Shown here one piece after another: positions 17,780-26,215 of a DNA stretch of 64,000 bases (position 1 is its first letter; each line of letters starts with the position of its first letter). The notes under the pieces were generated by a model. The model saw only the letters and a program-made list of their open reading frames with translations. It searched no databases and was not told the origin of the DNA. Source of the DNA: DASZIT01 sp963709665 (GTDB lineage: Bacteria; Actinomycetota; Acidimicrobiia; Acidimicrobiales; RAAP-2); the NCBI GenBank assembly GCA_963709665.1, contig CAVPWU010000003.1, forward strand, positions 124,001 through 188,000, read 5' to 3'. A program made the translations under genes and the position numbers.

Positions 17780-18973
17780 TCACCACCCCGTCGGGTCCAC
17801 CGCCGGTCCGAAGAGCTTCAGGGTGTTGTCACCGTCGTCCACGAAGAGGACGCCGCCGCCATACGGCGCCAGCGTCAGCCCGAAGAGATCCCCGCCGGCA
17901 CCGGCCGGGTCGATCTGGACGGCGTCGACCTGCCGGCCGAACGGGGTGGTCTCGACGATGTTCCCGTCACCGGCATTCACGCTGAGGACGTCGCCGTCGG
18001 GCGCCAGGGTCAGCCCCAGGGGGCCGTTGAGGGACCCGCCCGACGAGACGGTGGCGCCACCACCGGTGGCCGGGGTCGAGCGCCACGGGGCGAAGGGGAT
18101 GACGGCGATCCGGTTGTTGACGGTGTCCGCCACGTAGAGCTGTCCCAGGTCCCCGAGGGCCAGGCCGGTGGGTCCCACCACCAGGGCGGCCGGGTCGGTC
18201 CGTTCGGCGAACCCGGTCCCGATCACCGTCGAACCCACCAGCACCGGAGGGTTGTTCCCGCTCAGACGGACGTCGAGTCGGACCACGGTGCCCTGGTCGA
18301 CGGTCGACGGGCTGTGGGCCACGGTGCCGTTCAGGACGTTGGACACGAAGAGCTGGGCCCGGTCCCCAACGCTGACCGCCGCCAGGTCCCACGGGCCGTT
18401 GATGTTCCCACCCGACCAGGTCTCCACGGGCAGGCCGGCGCTGTCGAGGACGATCAGGCACCCCGCGCCGACGGTGGCCGAGGTCCCGTCGGTGGTCGGC
18501 AGGCTGCCGACCACCACCCAGCCCCCCGGCAGGGTGGTGAGCGCGGTGGTGAGACCGACCCCACCGGGGCAGGCCCCCGGCAGCGGACCGTCCAGCTGGC
18601 TGAAGGTGGAGACGGCGCCGGAGGGAGCCACCTCCACGATGGTGGTACCGGTCCCCTGCAGGTTGGCGGAGTCGTTGAAGTTGCTCACCAGCGTGTTCCC
18701 CCGGACCAGCTTCCCCACCGACCGGGGGACGACGGTGATCCCGTAGGGGTTCACGTCCCCGTTGGCGGGGACGGTGGAGGCCAGGTTGGTCACCTTCGAC
18801 AGGTGCGAGAGGTAGGAGGGCGTTCCGTGTCCGGCCGCACCGGCACGGGCCGGAAGGGCCAGGACCACCAGGCTCAGGCAGCTGGCGATGCCGACCGACG
18901 CCAACCGGCGTCGCCCGGATCGAGGGGGTCGGCGGGACGGACCCGCCGGGGTAGGGATGCCGGGACTGCTCAT
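17780..18973 (-). CDS. secreted NHL-type beta-propeller protein
   Basis: 397 residues from ATG 18973, with GGAGAG before it. A basic N-terminus and hydrophobic stretch (RRRLASVGIASCLSLVVLAL, then PARAGA) form a signal peptide. The mature protein has NHL/SMP-30-like repeats, e.g. NPYGITVVP, GPTGLALGDLGQLYVADTVN, GPLGLTLAPDGDVLSVNAGD, LFGLTLAPYGGGVLFVDDGD. No enzyme motif is obvious; extracellular binding is the usual role. It stands alone, the first ordinary chromosomal gene after the island on the right side. Confidence 0.8.
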   Translation of the reverse strand: MSSPGIPTPAGPSRRPPRSGRRRLASVGIASCLSLVVLALPARAGAAGHGTPSYLSHLSKVTNLASTVPANGDVNPYGITVVPRSVGKLVRGNTLVSNFNDSANLQGTGTTIVEVAPSGAVSTFSQLDGPLPGACPGGVGLTTALTTLPGGWVVVGSLPTTDGTSATVGAGCLIVLDSAGLPVETWSGGNINGPWDLAAVSVGDRAQLFVSNVLNGTVAHSPSTVDQGTVVRLDVRLSGNNPPVLVGSTVIGTGFAERTDPAALVVGPTGLALGDLGQLYVADTVNNRIAVIPFAPWRSTPATGGGATVSSGGSLNGPLGLTLAPDGDVLSVNAGDGNIVETTPFGRQVDAVQIDPAGAGGDLFGLTLAPYGGGVLFVDDGDNTLKLFGPAVDPTGW

Positions 18974-19143
18974 AGCTGACTCTCCGATCGCGTAGGGGAG
19001 GGGCGTTGCCTTCACCGGGCACTACGTGAGGAGACCTGCCTGCGATCAGTCGAATCCGGGGAATTCCGCCGGCGGCTACCTGAGGGGTCCGGGGCACTAC
19101 GGAGGGTGAGGCCCCTGACCGGGTCCGCCCGGTCGTGTCGTGG

Positions 19144-20139
19144 CTAGACCGTCAGCGACGTGAACCCGCCCGTGGAGCGCAGCTCCTGCAGGCGGGCGGG
19201 TCCGGTGAAGTCCACCGAGGACAGGTCCACCACATAGGTCTCGGGGTTCCCGATCATCCGGTAGGCGTAGCGGGGGGTGCTGAGGTTCAGCACGGAGTCC
19301 CACACCGTCACCTCGGGCACCAGATGGCCGCCCATCGACTCCTCGATGGCCCCCGGCGGGATGTCGAAGGCGTTGCACAGGTGCAGCGCCAGCTGCTCGG
19401 CCTCGTGGGCGTCCTGGGCCTGGGACACCAGCCGCAGCATGGTGAAGAGGCGCACGAACCGGGCCGGCGGCGTGTAGTCGGCCGGGATCCCGCGCAGGCC
19501 CTCACCCTGGCCGAGGGCGGACAGGGTCAGCCCGCCCACCACCGCTGCGGGAGGGCTCTCGGCCGAGACCCCCAGGAAGTTGCACAGGTTGGTCAGGTGC
19601 CAGTCGAGGAACGGGGCGTTGGTGGCCACCCCCACCGGGTTGTCGACCACCCGGGTGCCGTCGGGGTGGAACTCGATGGCGATGGAGCCGGTGCGGTCGT
19701 GGACCAGGCAGTGCACCGGGGGCACGAAGCCCATGCCGGGGTCGGTCCCCACCACGTTGACCCGGGCCACCGCCGCCCTGACCTCGTCGAGGCTGGCACA
19801 CGTCCCGAGCACGAAGGCGGCCAGGTCCACCTGGGCCAGGTCCGTCCCGTCCCCCACCGGGTCGCGGTAGGTGCAGTAGCCGCCCGGCATGTACAGGGCG
19901 TGGGCGCTGACGCCCTCGGTGTTGAGGCCGTCGACCAGCCAGTCGGCCCGGCCGAAGATCCCCATCCCCACCACGCCGTAGCGGGCGGTCCAGCTGACGC
20001 CGCCGGCCGGTGCGGCGGTGCCGGCGAAGTCGGCGGGGAGGACGGCCAGCTGGGTGGGCATCCCCATCGGGAACTCCATGCTGCGGGCCGCCACCACGGT
20101 GCCGTCCACGGCGGTGGGGAGCTTGAAGGTCATGCACAT
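19144..20139 (-). CDS. choloylglycine hydrolase/penicillin V acylase family (Ntn hydrolase)
   Basis: 331 residues from ATG 20139 with AGGAAA upstream. Met removal would expose Cys2, the N-terminal nucleophile of family C59. R19 in ARSMEF, the WTARYGVVG region, and NAPFLDWHLTNL with a catalytic Asn fit the family, which hydrolyses amide bonds in bile salts, penicillin V or acyl-homoserine lactones. Length is typical. No signal peptide, so cytoplasmic. In a free-living actinobacterium, acyl-homoserine lactone or N-acyl amide substrates are more plausible than bile salts, but that is inference. Confidence 0.88.
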   Translation of the reverse strand: MCMTFKLPTAVDGTVVAARSMEFPMGMPTQLAVLPADFAGTAAPAGGVSWTARYGVVGMGIFGRADWLVDGLNTEGVSAHALYMPGGYCTYRDPVGDGTDLAQVDLAAFVLGTCASLDEVRAAVARVNVVGTDPGMGFVPPVHCLVHDRTGSIAIEFHPDGTRVVDNPVGVATNAPFLDWHLTNLCNFLGVSAESPPAAVVGGLTLSALGQGEGLRGIPADYTPPARFVRLFTMLRLVSQAQDAHEAEQLALHLCNAFDIPPGAIEESMGGHLVPEVTVWDSVLNLSTPRYAYRMIGNPETYVVDLSSVDFTGPARLQELRSTGGFTSLTV

Positions 20140-20627
20140 GGCGTTTCCTGCGCTTTCGTCGGTGGCCCGGCTCGTGCGCCTGCGGCCGGGTCGGGGAGCG
20201 GTCCCACGGGCTCAGCCCGTGGCGACCGGGTCGGCGTCGGGGGCGGGGCACGATCCCTGCACGGCCCCGAGGAGGCCGAGGAACGGCACGGCGAGCCGGG
20301 AGGCCGCCCGGGCGGGGTGGGCCGGTGGCGCCGACGGCGGTCCGGTGGCCGGAGCCACGGGCTCGATGGCCGTGCTCAAGGCCGACCCCGTTCGCCGACG
20401 CCGAGTCCGCCCATGGTCCCACCTCTCGCACCGGAGGACCGCTCGTCGCCGAGTGGGGCAACAGGGCACCCCTCTACCTAGGGATGTCGGCATCCCCGCC
20501 GGATAGCTGTAGGGCGGGCCCGGGGTGAGCGGGGGTGGACGCCGCCGTCGACGGCCCGGGACCAGGTCAGGCCCCCGACGACCTCGGACGGTAGAGTTCG
20601 CCTCGGAGGACCGACGGGGGAGTTCCC
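20140..20627. other. 488-bp divergent intergenic region
   Basis: Lies between the acylase (minus) and the FAD dehydrogenase (plus), so it should contain both promoters. No convincing small gene was seen. A 6-bp stem with TCGG loop (20481-20496) is the only clear fold and has no T run. Confidence 0.6.
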
Positions 20628-22079
20628 ATGACCAAGGCGGCCGGATCGACGGGCGGGACCCAGACGGCCCCGGGGGGGCACCCGGTGATCGACGACCTGC
20701 TGGTGGCCATCGCCGGGGCCGCCCATGTCGACCTCGGGGCGCAGGTCGGCGAGGACGCCACCCACGACGAGGCGCTGGGGGAGGCACCGGTCCGGCCCCG
20801 GGCCGTGGTCCGGCCGGGCTCCACCGCCGAGGTGGCCGCCGTCGTCCGGGCGGCCGGTGCCGCCGGCGTCCCGCTGACCGCCCGCGGATCGGGCACCGGG
20901 CTGTCGGGTGGGTGCACGCCGGTCGAGGGGGGCGTGGTGGTCTCCTTCGAGCGGATGGACCGCATCCTCGAGATCGACACCGCCAACCACGTGGCCGTCG
21001 TCCAGCCCGGGGTGACGCTGGCCGAGCTGGACGCCGCCCTCCTCCCCCACGGGCTGATCTACCCGGTGTTCCCGGGCGAGCAGTCGGCCAGCCTGGGGGG
21101 CAACGTGGCCACCAACGCCGGCGGGGTGCGGGCCGTCAAGTACGGCGTCACCCGGCACCACGTGCTGGGGGTCGAGATGGTGCTCGGCACCGGCGAGGTG
21201 CTCACCGCCGGGGGCCGGTACGTGAAGTCGACCAGCGGCTACGACCTCACCCAGCTGGTCATCGGGTCCGAGGGCACCCTGGCCCTCGTCACCGAGGCCA
21301 CCCTCCGGCTCCACCCCCGGCACCAGCACCACACCACGCTCCTCGCCCCCTTCGCCACCGTCGAGCAGATCGCCCTGGCCGTGCCGCCGATCGTGGTCAG
21401 CGGGGTGGAGCCCCTCCTCGTCGAGTACATCGACCTGGTCACCATGGCCGGCATCACCGCCGCCGCCGGGATCGACCTCGGGATCCCCGACGACATCAGC
21501 GGGCAGGCGCTGGCCTACCTGGTGATCGTCCTGGAGAACCACCAGGCCCCGCGGCTGGAGGAGGACGTGCTGGCGCTGGCGGAACAGGTGGCCGCCCTCG
21601 GGGCGCTCGATGTCTACGTCCTGCCCGACCAGGCCGGCACCCAGCTGATCGAGGCCCGCGAGCGCGCCTTCTGGGCGTCGAAGGCCAACGGGGCCGACGA
21701 CCTGGTGGACGTGGTGGTGCCCCGGGCCTCCATCCCCTCCTATCTCGACACCGTGGGCCGGCTGGCCTCCACCACCGGCTCACTGGTCATCGGGTGCGGG
21801 CACGCCGGCGACGGCAACGTCCACCTGTCGGTCTGGCAGTCCGACCCCGAGGTGCGGCACCGGCTGCTGCACGACATCATCACCACCGGCCTCTCCCTCG
21901 GTGGTGCCATCTCCGGCGAGCACGGGATCGGCACGCTGAAGCGGTCGTTCCTGGCCGACCTCGAGGACCCGGGCAAGCTCGCCCTGATGCGACGGATCAA
22001 GGCCGCCTTCGACCCGCTGGGGATCCTCAACCCGGGCACCATCTTCGACCCGGACCCGGTCGGGGTGGCGGCGTCGTGA
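20628..22079 (+). CDS. glcD: FAD-linked 2-hydroxyacid dehydrogenase (GlcD-like)
   Basis: 483 residues. A PCMH-type FAD-binding domain (about 55-235: RPRAVVRPGSTAEVAAVVRA, ARGSGTGLSGG, GGNVATNAGG, YDLTQLVIGSEG) is followed by an FAD-linked oxidase C-terminal domain ending in GCGHAGDGNVH and GEHGIGTLKR. Oxidises a 2-hydroxy acid such as glycolate, lactate or an aryl analogue. The stop codon overlaps the next start by four bases (GTGA), so it is translated together with a ThDP enzyme. The separate GlcE/GlcF subunits are not nearby, favouring a D-lactate or 2-hydroxyglutarate dehydrogenase-like single-subunit enzyme. Confidence 0.88.
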   Translation: MTKAAGSTGGTQTAPGGHPVIDDLLVAIAGAAHVDLGAQVGEDATHDEALGEAPVRPRAVVRPGSTAEVAAVVRAAGAAGVPLTARGSGTGLSGGCTPVEGGVVVSFERMDRILEIDTANHVAVVQPGVTLAELDAALLPHGLIYPVFPGEQSASLGGNVATNAGGVRAVKYGVTRHHVLGVEMVLGTGEVLTAGGRYVKSTSGYDLTQLVIGSEGTLALVTEATLRLHPRHQHHTTLLAPFATVEQIALAVPPIVVSGVEPLLVEYIDLVTMAGITAAAGIDLGIPDDISGQALAYLVIVLENHQAPRLEEDVLALAEQVAALGALDVYVLPDQAGTQLIEARERAFWASKANGADDLVDVVVPRASIPSYLDTVGRLASTTGSLVIGCGHAGDGNVHLSVWQSDPEVRHRLLHDIITTGLSLGGAISGEHGIGTLKRSFLADLEDPGKLALMRRIKAAFDPLGILNPGTIFDPDPVGVAAS

Positions 22080-23656
22080 AGGGCGCCGAGGCCCTGATCC
22101 GCACCCTGGTCGACCAGGGGGTGGACACCTGCTTCATGAACCCGGGCACCTCGGAGATGCACTTCGTGGCCGCCCTCGACGACGTCCCGGCCATGCGCAG
22201 CGTCCTGGCCCTGTTCGAGGGGGTGGCCACCGGGGCGGTCGACGGGTACGCCCGGATGACGGGACGACCGGCGGCCACCCTGCTCCACCTCGGCCCGGGC
22301 CTGGGCAACGGGCTGGCCAACCTCCACAACGCCCGCCGGGCCCGGAGCCCGGTGGTCAACATCGTGGGGGACCACGCCGTCACCCACCGCCCCTACGACG
22401 CCCAGCTGCAGTCCGACATCGAGACGGTGGCCCGCAACGTCTCCCTGGCCTACGTCCACACCTCGGAGTCGGCCGCCGGCCTGGCCGGCGACGCGGTGGC
22501 CGCCCTGGCCGCCGCCCTGGGCCCGCCGGCCACCGTGGCCACCCTCATCGTGCCGGCCGACGTGTCCTGGTCGGAGGGCGGATCGGTCGTACCGGTGGAG
22601 GGGCCGGCCCACGGTGGCCCACCGCCACCCGCCGGCACCCGACCCGACGGCGCGGCGGTGGCCGGCGCCGCCGACGCCCTGCGCTCGGGCGAGCCGGCGG
22701 CGGTGATGATCGGCGGGCGGGCCTGCACCGGGGCGGCGCTGGAGGTGGCCGCCGACATCGCGGCGTCCACCGGGGCGGCCTTCCTGTGCGAGACGTTCCC
22801 GGCCCGCCTCGAACGGGGGGCCGGTCGCCCGCCGGTGAGCCGGCTGGCCTACCTGGCCGAGCTGGCCGCCCTGCAGCTGGACGGACTGCGTCACCTGGTG
22901 CTGGTGGATGCGGCCTCGCCGGTCTCCTTCTTCGCCTACCCCGGCAAGCGGAGCGACCTGGTCCCCGACGGGTGCACCGTCCACCACCTGGTCGGCCCGG
23001 CGGACGACGTGGACGCCGGGCTGGCGGCGCTGGCCGCCCGGCTGGGGGCGACGCCGGGGGCGGCGGTGCGCGCCCGGGCGGCCTTCCCCGGGCTGCCCAC
23101 CGGACCGCTGACCGCCCAGACGGTGTGCCAGGCACTCGGGGCCCTGCTGCCGGAGGGGGCCGTCGTCTCCGACGAGGGGAACACCTCGGGGATCTTCGCC
23201 CCCGGCGCCACGGAGGGGAGCCCGCCCCACGACTGGCTCTGCCTCACCGGCGGCGCCATCGGCCAGGGCCTCCCCCTCGCCGTCGGTGCGGCGGTGGCCG
23301 CCCCCGACCGCCGGGTGATCGCCCTGGAGTCGGACGGGAGCGCCCTCTACACCCTGCAGGCGTGGTGGACCATGGCCCGTGAGGGTCTCGACGTGACCAC
23401 CGTCCTCCTCAACAACGGCTCCTACGCCGTCCTCGACATGGAGCTCGACCGGGTCGGCGTGGAGCGGCCGGGCCCCCGGGCCCGCCGGATGCTCGACCTC
23501 GGCGATCCGCCCATGGACTTCGTGCAGCTCGCCCGGGGCCTCGGCCTCCACGCCACGCGGGCCGACACCGCCGAGGCCTTCTCGGACCAGTTGGCCCGGG
23601 CACTGGCCACGCCGGGCCCCAGCGTCGTCGAGGCGGTCATCCCTCCCCTGCTGTAG
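22076..23656 (+). CDS. thiamine-diphosphate enzyme, acetolactate synthase/benzoylformate decarboxylase-like
   Basis: 526 residues from GTG 22076. N-terminal Pyr domain (GAEALIRTLVDQGVDTCFMN, catalytic Glu in LALFEGVATGAVDGYARM), central domain, and C-terminal PP domain with the metal motif ESDGSALYTLQ...LNN. Closest in pattern to IlvX-type proteins annotated as acetolactate synthase large subunit, and to benzoylformate decarboxylase. Coupling with a 2-hydroxyacid dehydrogenase suggests that it uses the 2-oxo acid made by that enzyme. No IlvN-type small subunit is near, which argues against branched-chain amino acid synthesis. Confidence 0.85.
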   Translation: MKGAEALIRTLVDQGVDTCFMNPGTSEMHFVAALDDVPAMRSVLALFEGVATGAVDGYARMTGRPAATLLHLGPGLGNGLANLHNARRARSPVVNIVGDHAVTHRPYDAQLQSDIETVARNVSLAYVHTSESAAGLAGDAVAALAAALGPPATVATLIVPADVSWSEGGSVVPVEGPAHGGPPPPAGTRPDGAAVAGAADALRSGEPAAVMIGGRACTGAALEVAADIAASTGAAFLCETFPARLERGAGRPPVSRLAYLAELAALQLDGLRHLVLVDAASPVSFFAYPGKRSDLVPDGCTVHHLVGPADDVDAGLAALAARLGATPGAAVRARAAFPGLPTGPLTAQTVCQALGALLPEGAVVSDEGNTSGIFAPGATEGSPPHDWLCLTGGAIGQGLPLAVGAAVAAPDRRVIALESDGSALYTLQAWWTMAREGLDVTTVLLNNGSYAVLDMELDRVGVERPGPRARRMLDLGDPPMDFVQLARGLGLHATRADTAEAFSDQLARALATPGPSVVEAVIPPLL

Positions 23657-23772
23657 GCGGAGCGGCCGGCCCCCCTGCCCCGGGTGGGCGGTTTCGTCCG
23701 CCCCTCCCCGGGTAGGTGGCGGGGGCGAGGGAGCCCGACCCGCGACCGCGACCCAGGACAAGGAGAGGACCG

Positions 23773-24355
23773 ATGGCGCAAGCGCTCGACGGAGTCCGCG
23801 TGGCATTTCTGGTGGCCAACGAGGGGATCGAACAGGTGGAGCTGACCGACCCCTGGCAGGCGGTGCTCGACGCCGGCGGGCAGCCCCGCCTCGTCGCCCC
23901 GGAGGCGGGGACGGCCCGGGCCCTCAACCACCTCGACCCCGGCGACACCTTCGACGTCGACCTCACCACCGGCGAGGCCGACCCGGCCGCCTTCGACGCG
24001 GTGGTGCTGCCCGGCGGGGTGGCCAACCCCGACCAGCTCCGCACCGACCAGCCGGCGGTGGACTTCGTCCGGGCCATGGTGGAGCGCGGCCAGCCGGTCG
24101 CCGCCATCTGCCACGGGCCGTGGACCCTGGTCGAGGCGGGCGTGGCACGCCACCGCACGCTCACCTCGTGGCCCAGCCTCCGGACCGACATCACCAAACG
24201 CCGGGGGGCAATGGGTGCACGAGGAGGTGGTGGTGTGCGCCGGCCAGGGCACACCGAACACCCTGATCACCAGCCGCAAGCCGGACGACCTGCCGGCCTT
24301 CTGCACCACCCTGGTCGAGGAGTTCGCCAGGGCCCCCAGCCCGGTCGGCCGGTAG
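23773..24355 (+). pseudogene. DJ-1/PfpI family protein, one-base frameshift
   Basis: Start ATG 23773 after AGGAGAGGA. The first frame reads GVRVAFLVANEGIEQVELTD, DAVVLPGGVANPDQLRTD and AAICHGPWTLVEAG, with the nucleophilic Cys of the family in ICHGP. After WPSLRTDIT an extra A in 24196-24198 shifts the frame; repaired, it continues NAGGQWVHEEVVVCAGQGTP then NTLITSRKPDDLPAFC and stops at 24355, giving a typical length of about 193 residues. Members are deglycases or chaperones in stress response. Probably functional if the extra base is an error. Confidence 0.85.
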
Positions 24356-24369
24356 GCCGGACCTCCGGA

Positions 24370-25071
24370 TCAGGCCACGGCCCCCGGGCCCGGACCGGCC
24401 CCGGCCGGGCCCCGCTCCAGCGCGCGCAGCGCCCGGGGGAGGTCGGTGCCCGGTGGGGACCGGAAGACGACCCCCATCCCGGCCCGGAACCCGCCGGCAC
24501 CACCGTTGGCCGGGTGGCGCACGTACGGTGCCCCGGTGGCCACCTGGGCATGGCGGCCGACGGCGTAGACGGTGCGCCCGGCGGTGACCAGCCCGAGGAG
24601 CTCCCGGCAGGCCCGGAGCTCGCCCACCGTCGGCGTGCGGTTCCCGGGTGGGAAGAGCATGGAGGCGTTCCAGAGCAGCACCTGCCGCTCCACGCCCAGC
24701 TCGGCCAGGGTCCGCTGGACGATGGTGGCGCTGGGCTCCGCCGGGCCGGATCCGGTCAGCCTGCGCGGGGAGGTGAAGGGCACCCCCGACAGGCGGGCGC
24801 CGTTCTTCCCCGGGGCCTCCCCGACCAGGGCGATCGGCGCCGCCCAGTGGGCGGTCAGGTAGTCGGCCAGCGCCTGGAGCCGGACGGTGGCCCGGCCCGG
24901 GGCGTCACCGGCGGCCAGGGACGCCCGTTCGTCGTAGACGTTGAGGGCACCGGGGCAGCTCACCGCCACCAGTTCGGCGAGCACCCGGCGGATGCGGCCG
25001 CCCGGCCCGGCCCCCGCACGGCTCCGGTGGACGGCGGCCGAACCGGAGTGCGTCGTCACGGGAGAGGGCAT
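24370..25071 (-). CDS. uracil-DNA glycosylase superfamily protein
   Basis: 233 residues from ATG 25071; the longer frame to 25152 would overlap the LysR start. Motifs: LVGEAPGKNGARLSGVPFTS (GEAPG, substrate-binding loop), VLLWNASMLFPPGN (WNA...) and VRHPANGG (HP loop). This fits the UDG fold, as in family 4/5-like proteins, but the Cys cluster of Fe-S family 4 is not evident. It probably removes damaged bases or is a non-DNA-repair relative. Divergent from the LysR gene across about 60 bases. Confidence 0.72.
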   Translation of the reverse strand: MPSPVTTHSGSAAVHRSRAGAGPGGRIRRVLAELVAVSCPGALNVYDERASLAAGDAPGRATVRLQALADYLTAHWAAPIALVGEAPGKNGARLSGVPFTSPRRLTGSGPAEPSATIVQRTLAELGVERQVLLWNASMLFPPGNRTPTVGELRACRELLGLVTAGRTVYAVGRHAQVATGAPYVRHPANGGAGGFRAGMGVVFRSPPGTDLPRALRALERGPAGAGPGPGAVA

Positions 25072-25132
25072 AGGTTTGGGCTGGTCCGGGACCCTGCCCC
25101 CCGACCCTAGGTGCAGATCGGCAGAGCGATCA

Positions 25133-26080
25133 ATGGACACTGAACGCATCATCGAGTTCAGGGTGTTGGCGGTGGAGCTGAACTTCCACCGGGCCGCGGA
25201 GCGGCTCTCGATGTCCCAGCCGACGCTCTCCCGTCACATCGAGGAGCTCGAGCACGCCGTCGGGCTCCGCCTGTTCCGCCGGGACCGGCACCACGTGGTG
25301 CTGACCGACGCCGGGCAGCGGTTCCTCGAGGGGGTCCGGGACCTCCCCGAACGCCTGGCCGGGGCGATGGCGGAGGCCCGGGACGAGCAACGGGCGTCGG
25401 GGGTCCCGGTGGTCCGGTTGGGCTACGGCCGCCTGCGGGGCTTCGAGGTGGCCGAACTGGCCCTGTCCGCCTCCCACCGGCACCTCACGGACATGGAGAT
25501 CGAGCTGGTGCAGATCGGATCCGACCAGAGCCTCCGAGCCGTCGAGTCCGAGGAGATCGACCTGGCCCTGGCCCGCCCTCCGGTCGACCGACCCCCGCTG
25601 CACCACGCCCTCATCGCCCGGGAGCTGCTGGCCGCCATCCTCTACGCCGGTCACCCCCTGGCCACCGCCGACTCCCTCACCATCGACGAGGTCTTCGCCC
25701 AACCCTTCATCTCCCTCCCCCCGCCGACCACCAGCTCGACGTCGGAGAGCACCGTCGACAGCTTCAGCCGACAGGACCTCCGACCCCGCACCATCGTCCG
25801 CACCGCCGACTCGGTGACCTCGATGTTCCTGCTGGTCGAGTCCGGCTACGGGATCGGCCTCGCACCCCAGGCCGTCTTCCGGGGCACCAGTACCCGGGGC
25901 CTGGTCATGGTCCCCCTCGAGCCACCGGTCCCCGGCATCCCCCTGCACCTGGTGTGGCGGGGCGCCGACGAGGACAGCCCCGCCAACCGGGCGGTGCGGG
26001 AGCTGATCCTGGCGTCGTCGCGGTCCCTGGGGGCCGGGTACGAGCTGCCCGACCACGCTCCCGGTCCCGTCTCCCTCTGA
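25133..26080 (+). CDS. LysR-family transcriptional regulator
   Basis: 315 residues from ATG 25133. N-terminal winged helix-turn-helix (RIIEFRVLAVELNFHRAAER, LSMSQPTLSRHIEELE) and a C-terminal substrate-binding domain (VRLGYGRLRGFEVAELAL; ESGYGIGLAPQAV). LysR proteins usually control a divergent neighbour, here the glycosylase-like gene, or distant catabolic genes. The effector is unknown. No frameshift. Confidence 0.92.
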   Translation: MDTERIIEFRVLAVELNFHRAAERLSMSQPTLSRHIEELEHAVGLRLFRRDRHHVVLTDAGQRFLEGVRDLPERLAGAMAEARDEQRASGVPVVRLGYGRLRGFEVAELALSASHRHLTDMEIELVQIGSDQSLRAVESEEIDLALARPPVDRPPLHHALIARELLAAILYAGHPLATADSLTIDEVFAQPFISLPPPTTSSTSESTVDSFSRQDLRPRTIVRTADSVTSMFLLVESGYGIGLAPQAVFRGTSTRGLVMVPLEPPVPGIPLHLVWRGADEDSPANRAVRELILASSRSLGAGYELPDHAPGPVSL

Positions 26081-26215
26081 GGGGCAGGGGGCCCAGGCGC
26101 TCCCTGATTCACCGAGTGATCCGACATCCGCATCACAAGTTCCATCACCACCTGCTGTTACTCCTTCGCGCTAGTGCCGATGGCTAGGCAGAACGAGAAC
26201 GAAGAAGAGGTGTGC

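Noticed and set aside
16200..17780. attR copy of the tRNA-Leu 3' end
   Set aside because: No match to GGTTCAAGTCCCCC or its complement was found by eye here.
20481..20496. terminator hairpin
   Set aside because: Only 6 bp, in a divergent promoter region and no T run.
20525..22075. N-terminal extension giving a 1043-residue ThDP protein
   Set aside because: The upstream part is the shifted frame of the FAD dehydrogenase; the family start is GTG 22076.
24356..25132. extension of the glycosylase-like gene to 25152
   Set aside because: Would overlap the LysR start and adds residues without family resemblance.
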